Assembly: GCF_963676685.1 (NCBI RefSeq)
Contig: NC_092346.1
Span: forward strand, 31,943,133 to 32,007,132
DNA length: 64,000 nt
From: Mytilus edulis
Lineage: Eukaryota > Mollusca > Bivalvia > Mytilida > Mytilidae
Reading direction: 5' to 3'
A program made the translations under genes and the position numbers. The notes beneath the pieces were generated by a model. The model was not told where the DNA came from. It did not search any database and saw nothing but the letters and a program-made list of their open reading frames with translations. Shown here one piece after another: positions 34,415 through 46,750 of the stretch; the first letter of the stretch is position 1; the number at the start of each line of letters is the position of its first letter.

Positions 34415-36135
34415 CTAGTGTTATCAGGTTGTCAGTATCAACTATAGTGTTTTCAGTATCCACGATAATAATATCCGAGTTGTCAGTATCCACTGTAGTG
34501 TTATCAGAGTTGTCAGTATCCATAGTAGTGGTCTCAGAGTTGTCAGTATTCACTGTAGTGTTATCAGAGTTGTCAGTATACACCGTAATGTTATCAGAGT
34601 TGTCAGTATCCATGGAAGTGGTCTCAGAGTTTTTACTATCTATTTTAGTGTGATCAGGGTTGTCTGTATCCACTATAAAGTTATCAGATTTGTCAGTATC
34701 AACTAAAGTGTTTTCAGAAATGTAAGTATCAACTGTCATGTAATCAAAGTTGTCAGTATCCAGTAATATGTTATCAAAGTTGTCAGAATCCACTGTAGTG
34801 TTATCAACCTTATCAGAATCCCCTGTAGTGTTATCAAAGTTGTCAGAATCAACTGTAGTGTTATCAAAGTTGTCAGAATCCACTAGTGTTATCATAGTTG
34901 TCAGCATCCACTGTTGTGTTATAAGAGTTATCAGTATCTACTGTAGTATTAACGGAGTTGTCAGTATCCACGGTAATGTTATCAAAGTTGTCCGTATCTA
35001 CTGTAGTGTTATCAGAGTTGTCAGTATCTAACGTCATGATATCAAAGTTGTCCGTATCTACTGTAGTTTTATCAGAGTTGTCAGTATCTAATGTCTTGAT
35101 ATCAAAGTTGTCCGTATCTACTGTAGTGTTATCAGAGTCGTCAGTATCTACTGTAATGTTATTAGAGTTGTGAGTATCTAACGTCATGATATCAAAGTTG
35201 TCCGTATCTACTGTAGTGTTATCAGAGTCGTCAGTATCTGCTGTAATGTTATCAGAGTTGTGAGTATCTAACGTCATGATATAAATGTATCTACTGTAGT
35301 GTTATCAGAGTCGTTAGTATCTAATGTCATGCCATGAGAGTTGTCAGTATCTACTGTATTGTTATCAGAGTCGTCAGTATCTACTGTAGTGTTATCAGAG
35401 TTGTTAGTATCTAATGTCATGATATCAGAGTTGTCAGTATCTACAGCAGTGTTATCCGCATTGTAGGTATCCACTGTCTTATCAGAGTTGTCAGTATCCA
35501 CTGTTGTGATATCAGAGTTGTCAGTTTCCACTGTAATGTTATCAGAGTTGTCAGTATCCACTGCAATGCTATCAGAGTTGTCAGTTTCCACTCTAATGTT
35601 ATCAGAGTTGTCAGTTTACACTGTAATGGTATCAGAGTTGTCAGTTTCCACTCTTATGTTATCAGAGTTGTCAGTATCCACTGTTGTCTTATCAGAGTTG
35701 TCAGTATCCACTGTAATGTTATCAGAGTTGTCAGTATCCACTGTAATGCTATCAGAGTTGTCAATTTCCACTCCTAATGTTATCAGTGTTGACAATATCC
35801 ACTGTAATGTTATCAGGGGTGTCAGTATACGCTATAGAGTTATCAGATTTGTCAGTATCAACTTTAGTGTTATTAGAAATGAAAGTATCAACTGTCGTGT
35901 AATCAAAGTTGTCATTAACCAGTAATATGTTATTAAAGTTGTCAGTATCCAGTAATATGTTATCAAAGTTGTCAGTATCCATTAATATGTTATCAAAGTT
36001 GTCAGAATTCACTGTGGTGTTATGATCAGAGTTGTCAGAATCCACTGTAGTGTTATCAAAGTTGTCAGTATCCACTGTAGTGTTATCAAAGTTGTCAGTA
36101 TCCACTGTAGTATTATCAGAGTTGTCAGTTGTCTC
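34415..36135. repeat. 30-bp minisatellite, ~57 units, open in both strands
   Basis: The unit is close to GTTATCAGAGTTGTCAGTAT plus CCACTGTAGT. Because 30 is a multiple of three and the unit lacks stops, both strands stay open over long runs. The minus strand reads a decapeptide repeat like VDTDNSDNTT (frames 34224-34907, 34873-35277, 35274-35591, 35761-36105); the plus strand reads LSVSTVVLSE. Indels near 34885, 35285 and 35775 break each frame, arguing for a minisatellite rather than one intact gene. The acidic Asp/Asn-rich minus-strand peptide would suit a secreted repetitive protein, but no start, signal peptide or splice structure supports that. Confidence 0.85.
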
Positions 36136-36500
36136 TTAATTGATATCAGAGTTGTGTCCAGTCATATTATCAGATTTGTAACACGTTTAACCAACTTTTA
36201 AGTCTGAACGACTTTCTAACATGTATATATTTATATATCAAATATGAATAGCTACAAATAAACTCAAAGTGATAACCATAGAAAATAATAAATGTATCCA
36301 CAGATAATATTCGTAGATAATCGTGTTTTTTGTTTTATATTCAGCATTGTTTATCTTGTTATCACAATGAAATAAATCTTATATCTTTAATCATTGTATT
36401 GCTGTAATATTACACATTTGTAGGTATTAATTTTTGTCATACTAGTATCTTTATTTCGTTTTTTGTGTTATTTTCATAAATAAAGTCGGTTGTATTTGCT
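36136..36500. other. AT-rich spacer between tandem arrays
   Basis: No features beyond simple AT-rich sequence. Confidence 0.4.
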
Positions 36501-36504
36501 TTGT

Positions 36505-36790
36505 TAGCCAGATCTGTAATGAGTCAATCAGTTTTTGGTCAGATGTTTTGTTATCGTGTTATTTGGTTCAATCAGTTTTTGGTCAGATGTTTTGTTATCG
36601 TGTTATTTGGTTCAACCAGTTTTTGGTCAGATGTTTTGTTATCGTGTTATTTGGTTCAACCAGTTTTTGGTCAGATGTTTTGTTATCGTGTTATTTGGTT
36701 CAACCAGTTTTTGGTCAGATGTTTTGTTATCGTGATATTTGGTTCAACCAGTTTTAGGTCAGATGTTTTGTTATCGTGTTATTGGGTTAT
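36505..36790. repeat. 44-bp tandem array, ~6 units
   Basis: The unit contains CAGTTTTTGGTCAGATGTTT and TGTTATCGTGTTATTTGGTT. Period 44 is confirmed by the spacing of CAGTTTTTGG (36529, 36573). Since 44 is not a multiple of three, all three plus frames read the same peptides in rotation; these frames are artefacts. Confidence 0.9.
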
Positions 36791-37171
36791 TGTTATTACC
36801 TTGATATTTTGTTGAGTAAATGTTAAATCTGCCAAATCAGTGTTATTGGCATATTTATCGCTTGTCATCATGATTCGTCACTGTGCTTTTATCAGATATC
36901 TCGTTTGTCAAAGCGTTATTGTTAAAATCATGATTAGTCGGTTTATAATTGTCAGAATCAATGTGTAATTGACAAAAGTATGTCTGATTTTAAGTCATTG
37001 TTATAATCTTAATAACAATAATTTTAATAACAATAATGTGTTAAATATTAGTCAATGTGTTATTGTAAGAATCATGATATTAGTTTTTATCATATATTAA
37101 GTAGTAAATACAGTAGTTTTGAATATATGATAAATAGCCTGCTATTTAATCCATATCGCGCAACATTAATA

Positions 37172-37268
37172 CGCACCCTTTATCGCACCCTTTATCGCAT
37201 CCTTTATCGCATTCTTTATCAAACCCTTTATCGCACCCTTTATCGCATGGTTATCCTTTATCGCACCC
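37172..37268. repeat. 12-bp tandem repeat (CGCACCCTTTAT)
   Basis: About eight units of CGCACCCTTTAT with small variants, one extended by six bases. It encodes no recognisable protein. Confidence 0.85.
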
Positions 37269-37299
37269 CTACTCGGATTTACAATTAGTCAATGTATTA

Positions 37300-37990
37300 T
37301 TGTTACAACCATGATATTAATCAATGTGTTATTGTTTTAATCATGATATTAGTCAAATGTTATTGAAAGATATGTTGTTCGCCATGATATTATTGTTAGG
37401 CTCATTATTAGTTCATGTGTAATCGTTTAAAATCATGATTAGTAATTGTTTCATCGTTTTATTGTTAGATATATCGTTAAGTATCATATTATTTGTTATA
37501 ACCATGATTCTAGTCAATGTGTTATTGTTTTAATCATTATATTAGTCAATGTGTTATTGTTAGAATCATAATATTAGTCAATGTGTTATTGTTAGAATCA
37601 TAATATTAGTCAATGTGTTATTGTTTTAATCATAATATTAGTCAATGTGTTATTGCTAGAATCATAATATTAGTCAATGTGTTATTGTTAGAATCATAAT
37701 ATTAGTCAATGCGTTATTGCTAGAATCATAATATTAGTCAATGTGTTGTTGTTAGAATCATAATATTAGTCAATGTGTTATTGTTAGAATCATAATATTA
37801 GTCAATGTGTTATTGTTTTAATCATAATATTAGTCAATGTGTTATTGTTTTAATCATAATATTAGTCAATGTGTTATTGTTAGAATCATAATATTAGTCA
37901 ATGTGTTATTGTTTTAATCATAATATTAGTCAATGTGTTATTGTTAGAATCATAATATTAGTCAATGTGTTATTGTTTTAATCATGATAT
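37300..37990. repeat. 32-bp tandem array, ~15 good units
   Basis: The unit is AGTCAATGTGTTATTGTTAG plus AATCATAATATT, with a variant GTTTTAATC. The best-preserved part is 37500-37985; before that the motif is degenerate. Confidence 0.88.
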
Positions 37991-40965
37991 CATTGACATA
38001 TATATTGTTCTACATCATATTATTGTTAGACTCGTTATTGATCCACGTGTTATTAGTTCATGTGTTATGGTTGAAATCATGGTTAGTAATAGTTTTATCG
38101 TGTTATTGTTAGATGTGTCATTAGTCATTATGTTATTGTTAAAATCGTGATATTAGTCGATGTGTTATTGATAGAATGATGATGTTCTTCATAACGTTTT
38201 TGTTAAAATCATGATAAGTCATTATGTTAGTATTTGAATCAAGATAAGGTTGTCATTTTGTCCCTGTGATAGTTATAGCTTCTTGATGTTTGTTTCGTTA
38301 AGGTATTTGTTGTGTTACTTTATATATGTTATGAATTCGTATTCCATGTATCATTTGTCATTTTTTGTTGTTGCTCATGGTATTTCATTTCATTACATTT
38401 TGTACTATGAATTAATATGATTATCAAATTTCAATTATCGGTAAACATTTTGTTCAAGTTAGTATCAGTGGTTATCGGATTTATCATTAGTCATTGGGTA
38501 ACTGGAAGAAAAATAGATAGTTGTCGCGTTTTTGTGACTATTCTGTTGTTGATAGTACATCGATTGTCATTACACTTTGTTGTCAAATTAGTCATTTTGT
38601 TATTGTCAAATTAGTCGTTTTGTTATTGTCAAATTCGTAGTTTTATTATTGTCAGATTTGTAACGAGCGGCAAAATGCAAGATGGCTCGTTATTCATGTT
38701 CTTATTAACAAATGTATATTGGTATAACCATATAATCGATCATTAAGTTGTAGGTAGATTATCGCCAGCCATTTTATATATCTATCAATTATTATACATT
38801 CAACAAACTGGTCATAGCGTTATTTTAAAGTTATTAAAAAATTAGTTGACCATTATAGATGAGGAAAGATACATCGGTTATTGTCAGACTTGCTATTGAT
38901 ACTTATATATCAGATTTAGAATTAACGATGTGTTAACTATGGTTAAAACAATGGTATTTTCATATTTTCGAATTACTTAAAACCTGTTTTAGTTTTGTAA
39001 CGTTATAATCATTATCAGCAAGGTTAAGATGTTACTTTTAGATCTAGCGTTGGCCATTCTGTTATTGTCATATTCATAACTGATTATAGGCTTATTGTCA
39101 GATTTGTTACTGATTATCGTCCTTGTTGTCAAAATTGTCAGTTCTCTTTATGTTATTGTTAGATTTATACTCAAGTATTTTGGTACGTCAAATTTATCGT
39201 GGGTTAGTGTAATACTGGCAGGTATATCGTTCGTCAATATACTTATATTATTGTCAGAATAAGAACTGGACATAATGCGTTTGTCCGATTAATAATCTCT
39301 CACTATATTGTTGTTAAGTTTATTTTGATATGGCACATACATTGTTGGTCAAATTTTTGTTGTCAGATATATCGCTGGCCTAAATGTGCTATTGTCAGAT
39401 TGGTAGCAGGTTATTGTACTTCTATCAGAATTATAACCACTTTTTCATGCTAATTGATTACTAGTATATATTCTTTTATATTTTGATACGTCCTTTGTCA
39501 GTCGTGGGTTCGTACTTTTATTAGATATATCGATCATTGACTATTTTAAAGTATGTTTAATATCAGTCATTATCGCATTGACATATTTAAGTTAGTCATT
39601 GTGTTAATGTCAGCTTTACGTTAGTCATTGTGTGAATTCTCTGGGTTTGTCATTGTGTTAATGTCAGAATTAAGTTGGTCATTGTGTTAATGTCAGATTT
39701 GAAATGATAATTGTATTAATGTTTTGAGATGTTCATGGCGGTATGGCAGCTTTAAGTTGTTCATTGTGTTAATGTTTTAAGTTTGTCATTATGTTAAAGA
39801 TAAACTTTTCTGATTGACATATAGTTGCATTTTGTTTTTGACTGTTTCCATTTACAACTGCACCATTGTTTTGTTTGCAACTGTTCCATTGACCGTTGTT
39901 TAATAGCAGCTTTAATGTTGCTCATTGTGTTGTTTGCAGCTATGTCATTGCCCATTTTTTTGTTGGCTGCATTATCATTTATCATAGTGCTTTTTACATC
40001 TATATCACTACTCATTGTGTGTCGGGAGATTGATCACTGCTCATTAGGTTGTTTGCAGCTGTTCCATTGCTCATTTTGTGTAGGCAACATTTTAGTTGTT
40101 CATTGTGTTGTTTGCAGCTGTACTATCGACTGTTGTGTAATGGCAGCTTTTACATTGCTCATTTTGTTGGCACCTTCACCATTGTTCATGTTAAGTTGGC
40201 AGAATTTTCTTTGTTTATTTGTGTTTTACAGCTGTACCATTGTTCTTGTTTATCATGTTAAATGTAGTTGTTCCGTTGTTTGTGTTCACAGCTTCACTAT
40301 TATTCTTTGTTTCGTGTGCAGCAGTGCCATTGCTCGTTTTGTATAGGTCGTTGTTTCATTGTTCGTTTCGTGTTCGCACCTATACCGTTGTTTATTGTTT
40401 TGTTTGCAATGCCCTATTGGGCATTTGGTGTTAGCAGCATTGTGTTGTTAACAGCTATATATACCATTTCCCATTTGTTGGTGTCTATATTATTGATCGT
40501 CGTACATTGTGTTGTTTGCAGCTGCTAATTTTGAATTGGCAGTATTGTTATAGCTTATTGTGTTGTTTCCAGCTTTACCATTGCTCACTTTGTGTTGTCA
40601 GATTTTTTATTGTTTGTTTTGTTGTTTGCATTTGTACAATTGCTCATTAAGTAATGGCAGATTAATCATTGCTCATTTTATGGTGCCTGATCTTCCATCG
40701 GTCATTTTATGTTGGCAGTCTTATCATTGTGCAATGTGTTGTATGCAGCTGTGTCAATGCTGATTATGTAATGGGAGCTTTATCATTGCTCAATGTGTTG
40801 TTTGCAGTTGTCAGCTGTTTCAAATCTCATCTTGTTTGAGACATCAATATAATTGATCATTGTGATGTTGGTAACTACAACAATGTTATAGCTGATTATT
40901 GGTTGTTTATCTGCTATAATATGGTAAGTTGTGCTTTTTTGCAATTTTTCATTGCAAATGATAAA
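37991..40965. repeat. Degenerate GT-rich repeat field
   Basis: Loose, diverged repeats share motifs such as GTTATTGTCAGATT (38550-39420), GTCATTGTGTTAATGTCAG (39590-39790) and TTGTGTTGTTTGCAGCTGT (39840-40810). Strand composition is strongly skewed to G+T. Open frames on the plus strand here (for example 39825-40346) show Cys/Phe/Leu-rich low-complexity peptides from the repeats, not proteins. Confidence 0.6.
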
Positions 40966-41334
40966 TAAAGGCAACAGTAGTATACCGCTGTTAAGGTAAC
41001 ACGATACCGAATGACGTTACGCCATGAGTTATCGTTCCTGACGTTATCGAATAACGTTCAAACATATAAGCCAATGCAGCATGTTTTGTGTGCTATGGTA
41101 ACTTTCCTTAGATGCAGAGTGCCGAGAGTTTTGATGCAATACGTAGCGGTTATTTGACATAGATTGTTTTATCGTTTTCAGGCAATCATTCTGCTCATTG
41201 TTAATCTTTAAAAAGTATTAATTTACTTTTTAAATATTCTGTTTCTTTGATATTTTTAGCATCTTCACACTTTATCTATATATGTTCTTATGCATAACAG
41301 ACACAGTTTTATCACTTTATTTTTTTTCTTGGTC

Positions 41335-41410
41335 TAGATATAGGAAGATGTGGTGTGAGTGCCAATGAGACAACTCTCCATCCAAATAACAATTTATAAA
41401 AGTAAACCTT
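41335..41410 (+). repeat. GAAGATGTGGTATGA family fragment
   Basis: It starts ATAGGAAGATGTGGTGTGAG and contains GCCAATGAGACAACTCTCCA. It is truncated. Confidence 0.55.
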
Positions 41411-42360
41411 GGTTTATTTTTGCAATAAATACTTATTCATGATTCACGCCGTATCCCCATGAAATTTTGTTTTGAATGTAGAAATCTAATTTATAGAAGC
41501 TTAGGATGATGTGTGAAAAAAACGGGGAATTTTACAACTATTAACGCGTTTTAAATTAAATGGTCATCAAAAACACCGCTCGGACAAAATTGAAATTTAT
41601 TTTGATGAGAATACAGATATAATTAGGGGGAAAGCACAATACAAGCAGACGTTGAAAATCATACAGAAAATAGTTTGTTTGTATGGAATGTAAAAAAAGT
41701 GGTTATTTAGCCGAATAACTTTTCCTGTGTTCCATGTGTAAACAGTCTCTGGAATTTATTGGTCTGTACAGAGTAAATTCGATATAGTTTTGGAAATATT
41801 TTAAAATACAATGACAGCTTTGTAATCGTATAAACCAGGTCTACTCAGGACGGACAGCAACATCGGAATGAAGTATTATAAAGTTAACGAAGGCTGAGAA
41901 ATATATGGGCACTTGATTCGGCAGAAATAAAATAACAAAATTCAGGTTCCGTTACAGTCTGAATAAAGCCAGCCCCGAGTATCCACTTCGTCTACAAACG
42001 CAAGTTGATAGTTGGGGCTGGCTGTAGTCAGACCGGTTCCGTGTTCCCTGATTCCGTTATAATTTTTTTCTTGAAATTTACATGCAAACGACTGACTTTT
42101 TATTCAAACGGCAAGAGACTGTAAAAAAGCTAGATCTTGAAATCATTTAGATTTTATATTCGTGTTAATTTACGCTTGCATGGGTATTCGGTGTTTTTTT
42201 AGTTTTGAGTTGGAAATAATGTACATGTACAAGCTGGGAGAAAAAAAAAGACTGAAAGAAAATTAACAAAGTTACCTTTTAGGGCTCTAAGGGCCATATT
42301 GCTCGCATACTAGACGTCGGAAAAGGCCCGGAAAGTTTATTTCTTAAAATTAGTTTTTAG

Positions 42361-42912
42361 AACAAGTATAGAATGAAATTCAAAACAGTGTAGCTGTGGC
42401 CATTGATTGACACATTTAAATCATCCATTGACTGGGACAATTTAGGTGAGCGTTTGTATGTAACGAATGAAATTCAAAACAGTGTAGCTGTGGCCATTGA
42501 TTGACACATTTAAATCATCCATTGACTGGGACAATTTAGGTGAACGTTTGTATGTAACGACCAATGCTCACTATGTACTTTTTAAAGACACTTAAACTAT
42601 GGGGTCACCAAAGGTTCTCAACACCTCAATAAAGTAATTCGAAAAATTAATCAGAAATAACACGATATTTTGATTTATATCAATTATATAAATCAAAACA
42701 CAAAGGTTATTCCTGATTAATTTTGAATTATTTTATAATTAAAGGCGTATAAGAAACCTTTGGTGACCCCACAGTTTAAATGTCTATCGTAGGTACGTCG
42801 TGAACAGTGGTTTTACAGACAAACGTTCACGTAAATTGTCCCAGTCAATGGATGATTTTAATGTGTCAATCAATGGCCACAGCTACACTGTTTTGAAATT
42901 CATTCTATAAGT
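42361..42912. repeat. Large foldback made of retroelement fragments
   Basis: A ~100-bp segment (GAATGAAATTCAAAACAGTG to GTTTGTATGTAACGA) is duplicated in tandem at 42369-42555 and present inverted at 42820-42905. The inverted pairing continues inward through GGGGTCACCAAAGG / CCTTTGGTGACCCC to a centre near 42684, giving arms of roughly 200 bp or more. The repeated segment matches the coding remnant near 18980-19075 (WPLIDTLNLSIDWDN region). Confidence 0.8.
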
Positions 42913-42926
42913 ATATATATCTATAA

Positions 42927-43260
42927 AAAAAAAAGATGTGGGATGATTGCCAATGAGACACTGTCCACAAGAGACCAAAATGACACAGACATTAACAACT
43001 ATAGGTCACCGTACGGCCTTCAACAATGAACAAAGCCCATATCGCATAGTCAGCTATAAAAGGACCCGATAAGACAATGTAAAACAATTCAAACGAGAAA
43101 ACTAACGGCCTTATTAATATATATTAAAAAAAAAAAGGACGAAAAACAAATATGTAACACATAAACAAACGACAACCACTGAATTACAGGATTCTGACTT
43201 GGGACAGGCACATACATAAATAATGTGTATAGCGTCAGTTAAAATTTTCCCGACCATCAT
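42927..43260 (+). repeat. GAAGATGTGGTATGA family, long copy
   Basis: It runs AAAAGATGTGGGATGATTGCC ... CAACTATAGGTCACCGTACG ... AACGACAACCACTGAATTAC ... GACTTGGGACAGGCACATAC. It is nearly the same as 55661-55970, and was probably moved by retrotransposition (inference). Other partial copies in the window occur in both orientations. Confidence 0.75.
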
Positions 43261-45014
43261 CGCGGATGCCCTGCCTCTATTGCAAAACCTACCTACATGT
43301 ATTGTATTTATTGTTAACTTGTTCTCGTCCTGAACATGCATGAAATATATTCCACTGGACGTTAACCAACCAATAATCAAAGCAATCAATCCTACAATTT
43401 ACACCCGTAACTTGGAACTTTAGTTGTTAAAATTTAAATCATTGCCTCTAATTTTTTCAAAAATACGACAAATTTTAAACGCAGACCGCGAGGAAGACCA
43501 AAATTGAACAGTTACTCAAAACTAAATATATATGTTACCGCTTGCTCATTATGGAAGTGGGGTAACATGATACTTTATTTATAATTCAGTCCCTCCCCGT
43601 AATCGATCTCTCTTACCTACTTAATGTAGTAAGCGGAATATAACGACTGAATTATTCGGGTTAACAGTTTGGAAGGTTTGTCCGACTTGCTGAGGAAACA
43701 AGTAACACATTTACACCACGCAGAGTACACTATACTACATGTATTGTATGTACCAAGTCAAGAATATGACAGCTGTTTATCATTCTTTTGATGTTTTTTA
43801 GCTTTTGATTTCGTCATTTGATAAGGGATTTTTTCGTTTTGAATTTTTCTTGGAGTTTTGTTATTTTATTTTTTGTAATGTGTATTTTATCAGGATCATT
43901 ATTTTTCCTCATTATTTTCACAAATAACAGAATTATTGATCTTTTTTGAGTGATGCATCAAATGTGCCTTTTATAAACAACTGTTTTCAAAACTGTATTG
44001 TATCGTCCCGAGCATGCATGAACTATTTGCCACTGAACGTTAAACAACCATCAAACCGAGTAATTAAAAAACTGTTAAATGAATCAAATTTTTTAAAATA
44101 CTATATTTCTGCATCACGGGATGCAGTGATGATACCACCATTGTCTAATATGATGGAGTTAAAAATCAGCAATTCGGATGAATCTCACGTGAAATGTTTC
44201 ATTTAATTTTCACGTAAATCTGAAGGTACTTTTTATGGTTTTAATCAAATTTTAGAACAAAGATATTATTTAAATAATTTTATTTCAAATATTTACGTGA
44301 ACTTAACGTGTAAAAAATTCCGGTGATTTATGCATGAACTATTATCATAAATTAAGATTCACATGGAACCTGTTCACGCAAGTTTCAAGTATATGCTCGT
44401 TTGATGTGAAAATCAGACGATATTAATATTAATTCATATGAGTGAAATTCCTTGTGCAGGATGAAATAAAATTATATTTGATTCAGTAGAATTTTATATT
44501 GCATTACTAGGAACTTTACGACAGTCGACAGGGGAAATGAAAATAAAATATACTCATTCAGATCCCGACACATATTTTTTTCTCCATTTCTCTGAGAAGG
44601 AATAACGTTATATTCCGTACACCATAACGTCACACGATTTTGGTCAAATTCTAGGCCTATCGATCAACTTTGAAGCCATTTATTTCAAAAACAAGGATGG
44701 TGACATATGAGTTTCTATACGTGTATGGATTCACTATGCAATCCTGGATATTATGTTAGTTTTTTGTTTTTCCCCGTATATAAGAAAATAGCCATCCATT
44801 CAAAAATCTAAAAAGGTAAGCTGAAAAAAAGGCATTTCCCCTATATACCTAAGTAAATTTGTCGCCAAAATTGACGTTTTCCTATGAAAATTACAAAAAA
44901 ACAAAAATGGTGACCCCCATTTTTTATTACATATTCCGATGTAACTCGATTCAAAGTAGACGTATGCCAAAAATTTTGGAAATCGGGAGATATGCCATTC
45001 GGTATCGTGTTACC
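43261..45014. other. Right part of the TTAA element, no gene seen
   Basis: AT-rich. Two copies of a short motif (CATGCATGAA...CCACTG(G/A)ACGTTAA) lie near 43335 and 44012. An 86-codon frame at 43946-44206 overlaps one of them and shows no recognisable family. Confidence 0.35.
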
Positions 45015-45700
45015 TTAAATAGTCATAAATCGATTGAGAGAAAACAAATCCGGGTTACAAACTAAAACAGAGGGAAACACATCAACTATAAGAGGAAAAC
45101 AACGAAACAACAGAAACAACAGAAACAACAGAAACATTGAAATGCAACAACAAACAAACGACAATGCAAAACACACAGACACGAACTATAAGATAACAAA
45201 TGTCATTTTCCTGACTTGGTACAGGACATTTTTATAACAAAATGGTGAGTTTAAATCTCGTTTTGTTGCTAGCCCAACCTGGCGCTTTTATGGCAATGTT
45301 AAATATACCACTAAAATGACAGCATTAAATGACAGGATTACAGTACAAATAAATGCAAAAACAATCAGGACAGAATAATACACAAATAAACAATATAATA
45401 GAACATTTCGACATGGTCCACAGAATGATAACGAATATGTAAAACAACCTAGGACAGCACACAAAAAACCGAACCACGAACTGTCCGTCACACATCTGTA
45501 TCAACACCCACAAAAGTGACGTTATGCGATATTTTAAAAAAGGACATAAATCAAGATTAGGTTTGTAATTATGTTATTTGATTATTTTATAACAATTGCA
45601 ATGTACAAGAATATTTAATATGGAATTGTGTTAGTAATAGGTTAATTAAATAGCGATGTTGGTATTTCTTCTAAATCAAACTGTAAAACAAATAACACCT

Positions 45701-45815
45701 TTATCATATATGCAAGGCTCTTTGTTCTTTTTTATACTTATAGTCGTGCTCATTGAGTTATCATATATGCAAGGCTCGTTGTTCTTTTTTATACTTATAG
45801 TCGTGCTCATTGCGA
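45701..45815. repeat. 57-bp tandem duplication
   Basis: TTATCATATATGCAAGGCTC through ATAGTCGTGCTCATTG occurs twice in succession with one or two differences. Confidence 0.85.
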
Positions 45816-46009
45816 CGTCATTATGTTTCTAGCAAATATAACAAACATATCAAACTAATTTTGCTGATTTAGTGTACCATTATCTACCTAATGAAATGTC
45901 TGTATCAAGCCAGAACTATGACAGTTGTTTTACATTAGTTTCATGAGTTTGAACTTTTGGATTTTACAATTTGCTGAGGGTCTTTCATTTTTGAATTTTC
46001 CTTAGAGTT

Positions 46010-46306
46010 TAATATTTTTGTTATTTACTTTTGTAAGTAGCTCTATGATTGGTCGTTGTGTTGAGTTTGGTATTTTTGTTATTTACTTTTGTTAGTAGTT
46101 CTATGATTGGTCGTTGTGTTGAGTTTGGTATTTTTGTTATTTACTTTTGTTAGTAGTTCTATGATTGGTCGTTGTGTTGAGTTTGGTATTTTTGTTATTT
46201 ACGTTTGTAAGTAGTTCTATGATTGGTCGTTGTGTTGAGTTTGTTATTTTTGTTATTTACTTTTGTAAGTAGTTCTATGATTGGTCGTTGTGTTGAGTTT
46301 GCTGTA
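46010..46306. repeat. 58-bp tandem array, 5 units
   Basis: The unit contains TCTATGATTGGTCGTTGTGT, TGAGTTTGGTATTTTTGTTA and TTTACTTTTGTAAGTAGT. The spacing of TCTATGATT (46042, 46100, ...) gives period 58. Confidence 0.9.
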
Positions 46307-46750
46307 TCGTTAAAGTGTTATTACTGCTTGCAATTTCTTTTGCGTGTTGTTCTATCCTTCTTGGTCGTTGAATGTTGTAGGTGCAACATTTCCTAATAAA
46401 GTGTTGTCAGTTTTGTATTCCCTGAAATCATGCATTGTATATTCGGTTTTAAGGGTACGGTGCAACTTTGAACGTTACTCGTCTGATATACAGATCTACT
46501 CCTTCTGTTTAAGAAGGTTAGTTATCATTCATCTGTTATTTTTCGACGTATCTTTGCTTATTGTATTGTTAGCAAATTTGTCTTTGTTCGTTTGATATTT
46601 TGGCAGATTCTGTTTTGTTCGCTGAGTAATTAGCAGATTTATCTTTCTTCAGTAAGTTGTTAGCAGATTAATCGCTGCTTAAATGATATTGGCAGAACTA
46701 TGTGAGTTCATTGTTCATTGTGTTGCTTGTATGTTCACACATTAACCGTT
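46307..46750. repeat. Degenerate GT-rich repeat, related in style to 38-41 kb
   Basis: Motifs such as TTAGCAGATTTATC and GTTCATTGTGTTGCTTG recall the field at 39.8-40.9 kb. An 83-codon frame (46344-46595) has no family match. Confidence 0.4.

Larger units (their letters stand above)
40995..45014. mobile_element. 4-kb TTAA-flanked inverted-repeat element
   Basis: It begins GGTAACACGATACCGAATG and ends with its exact inverse, and TTAA lies directly outside both ends (40991-40994 and 45015-45018). Precise TTAA duplication is the piggyBac signature, but the terminal bases (GGTAAC) are not the usual CCY start of piggyBac. No transposase similarity was recognised in its 4,020 bp, which instead holds several nested repeats (41339, 42361, 42927). 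It is best described as a non-autonomous TTAA element. Confidence 0.75.
40966..45240 (+). repeat. Repeat D (AGGCAACAGTAGTATACC), split by a TTAA element
   Basis: The 5' piece (40966-40994) and 3' piece (45015-45240, with GTCATAAATCGATTGAGAGA) are two parts of a dispersed family. Better copies are at 50048-50230 and 50610-50880, where the split site is closed. Confidence 0.7.

Noticed and set aside
34224..36105. A single Asp/Asn-rich protein gene on the minus strand
   Set aside because: Four separate frames broken by indels, no signal peptide or splice structure, and the opposite strand is equally open.
36501..36815. Cys/Phe-rich membrane protein frames
   Set aside because: Three overlapping frames with rotated identical peptides are produced by the 44-bp array.
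39825..40763. Cluster of small Cys-rich proteins
   Set aside because: Overlapping frames in degenerate GT-rich repeats, without signal peptide, splice or family support.
43946..44206. 86-aa protein
   Set aside because: Overlaps a dispersed repeat motif also present near 43335 and has no recognisable family.
40995..45014. Autonomous piggyBac element
   Set aside because: TTAA flanks fit, but no frame over about 90 codons and no transposase motif was found inside.
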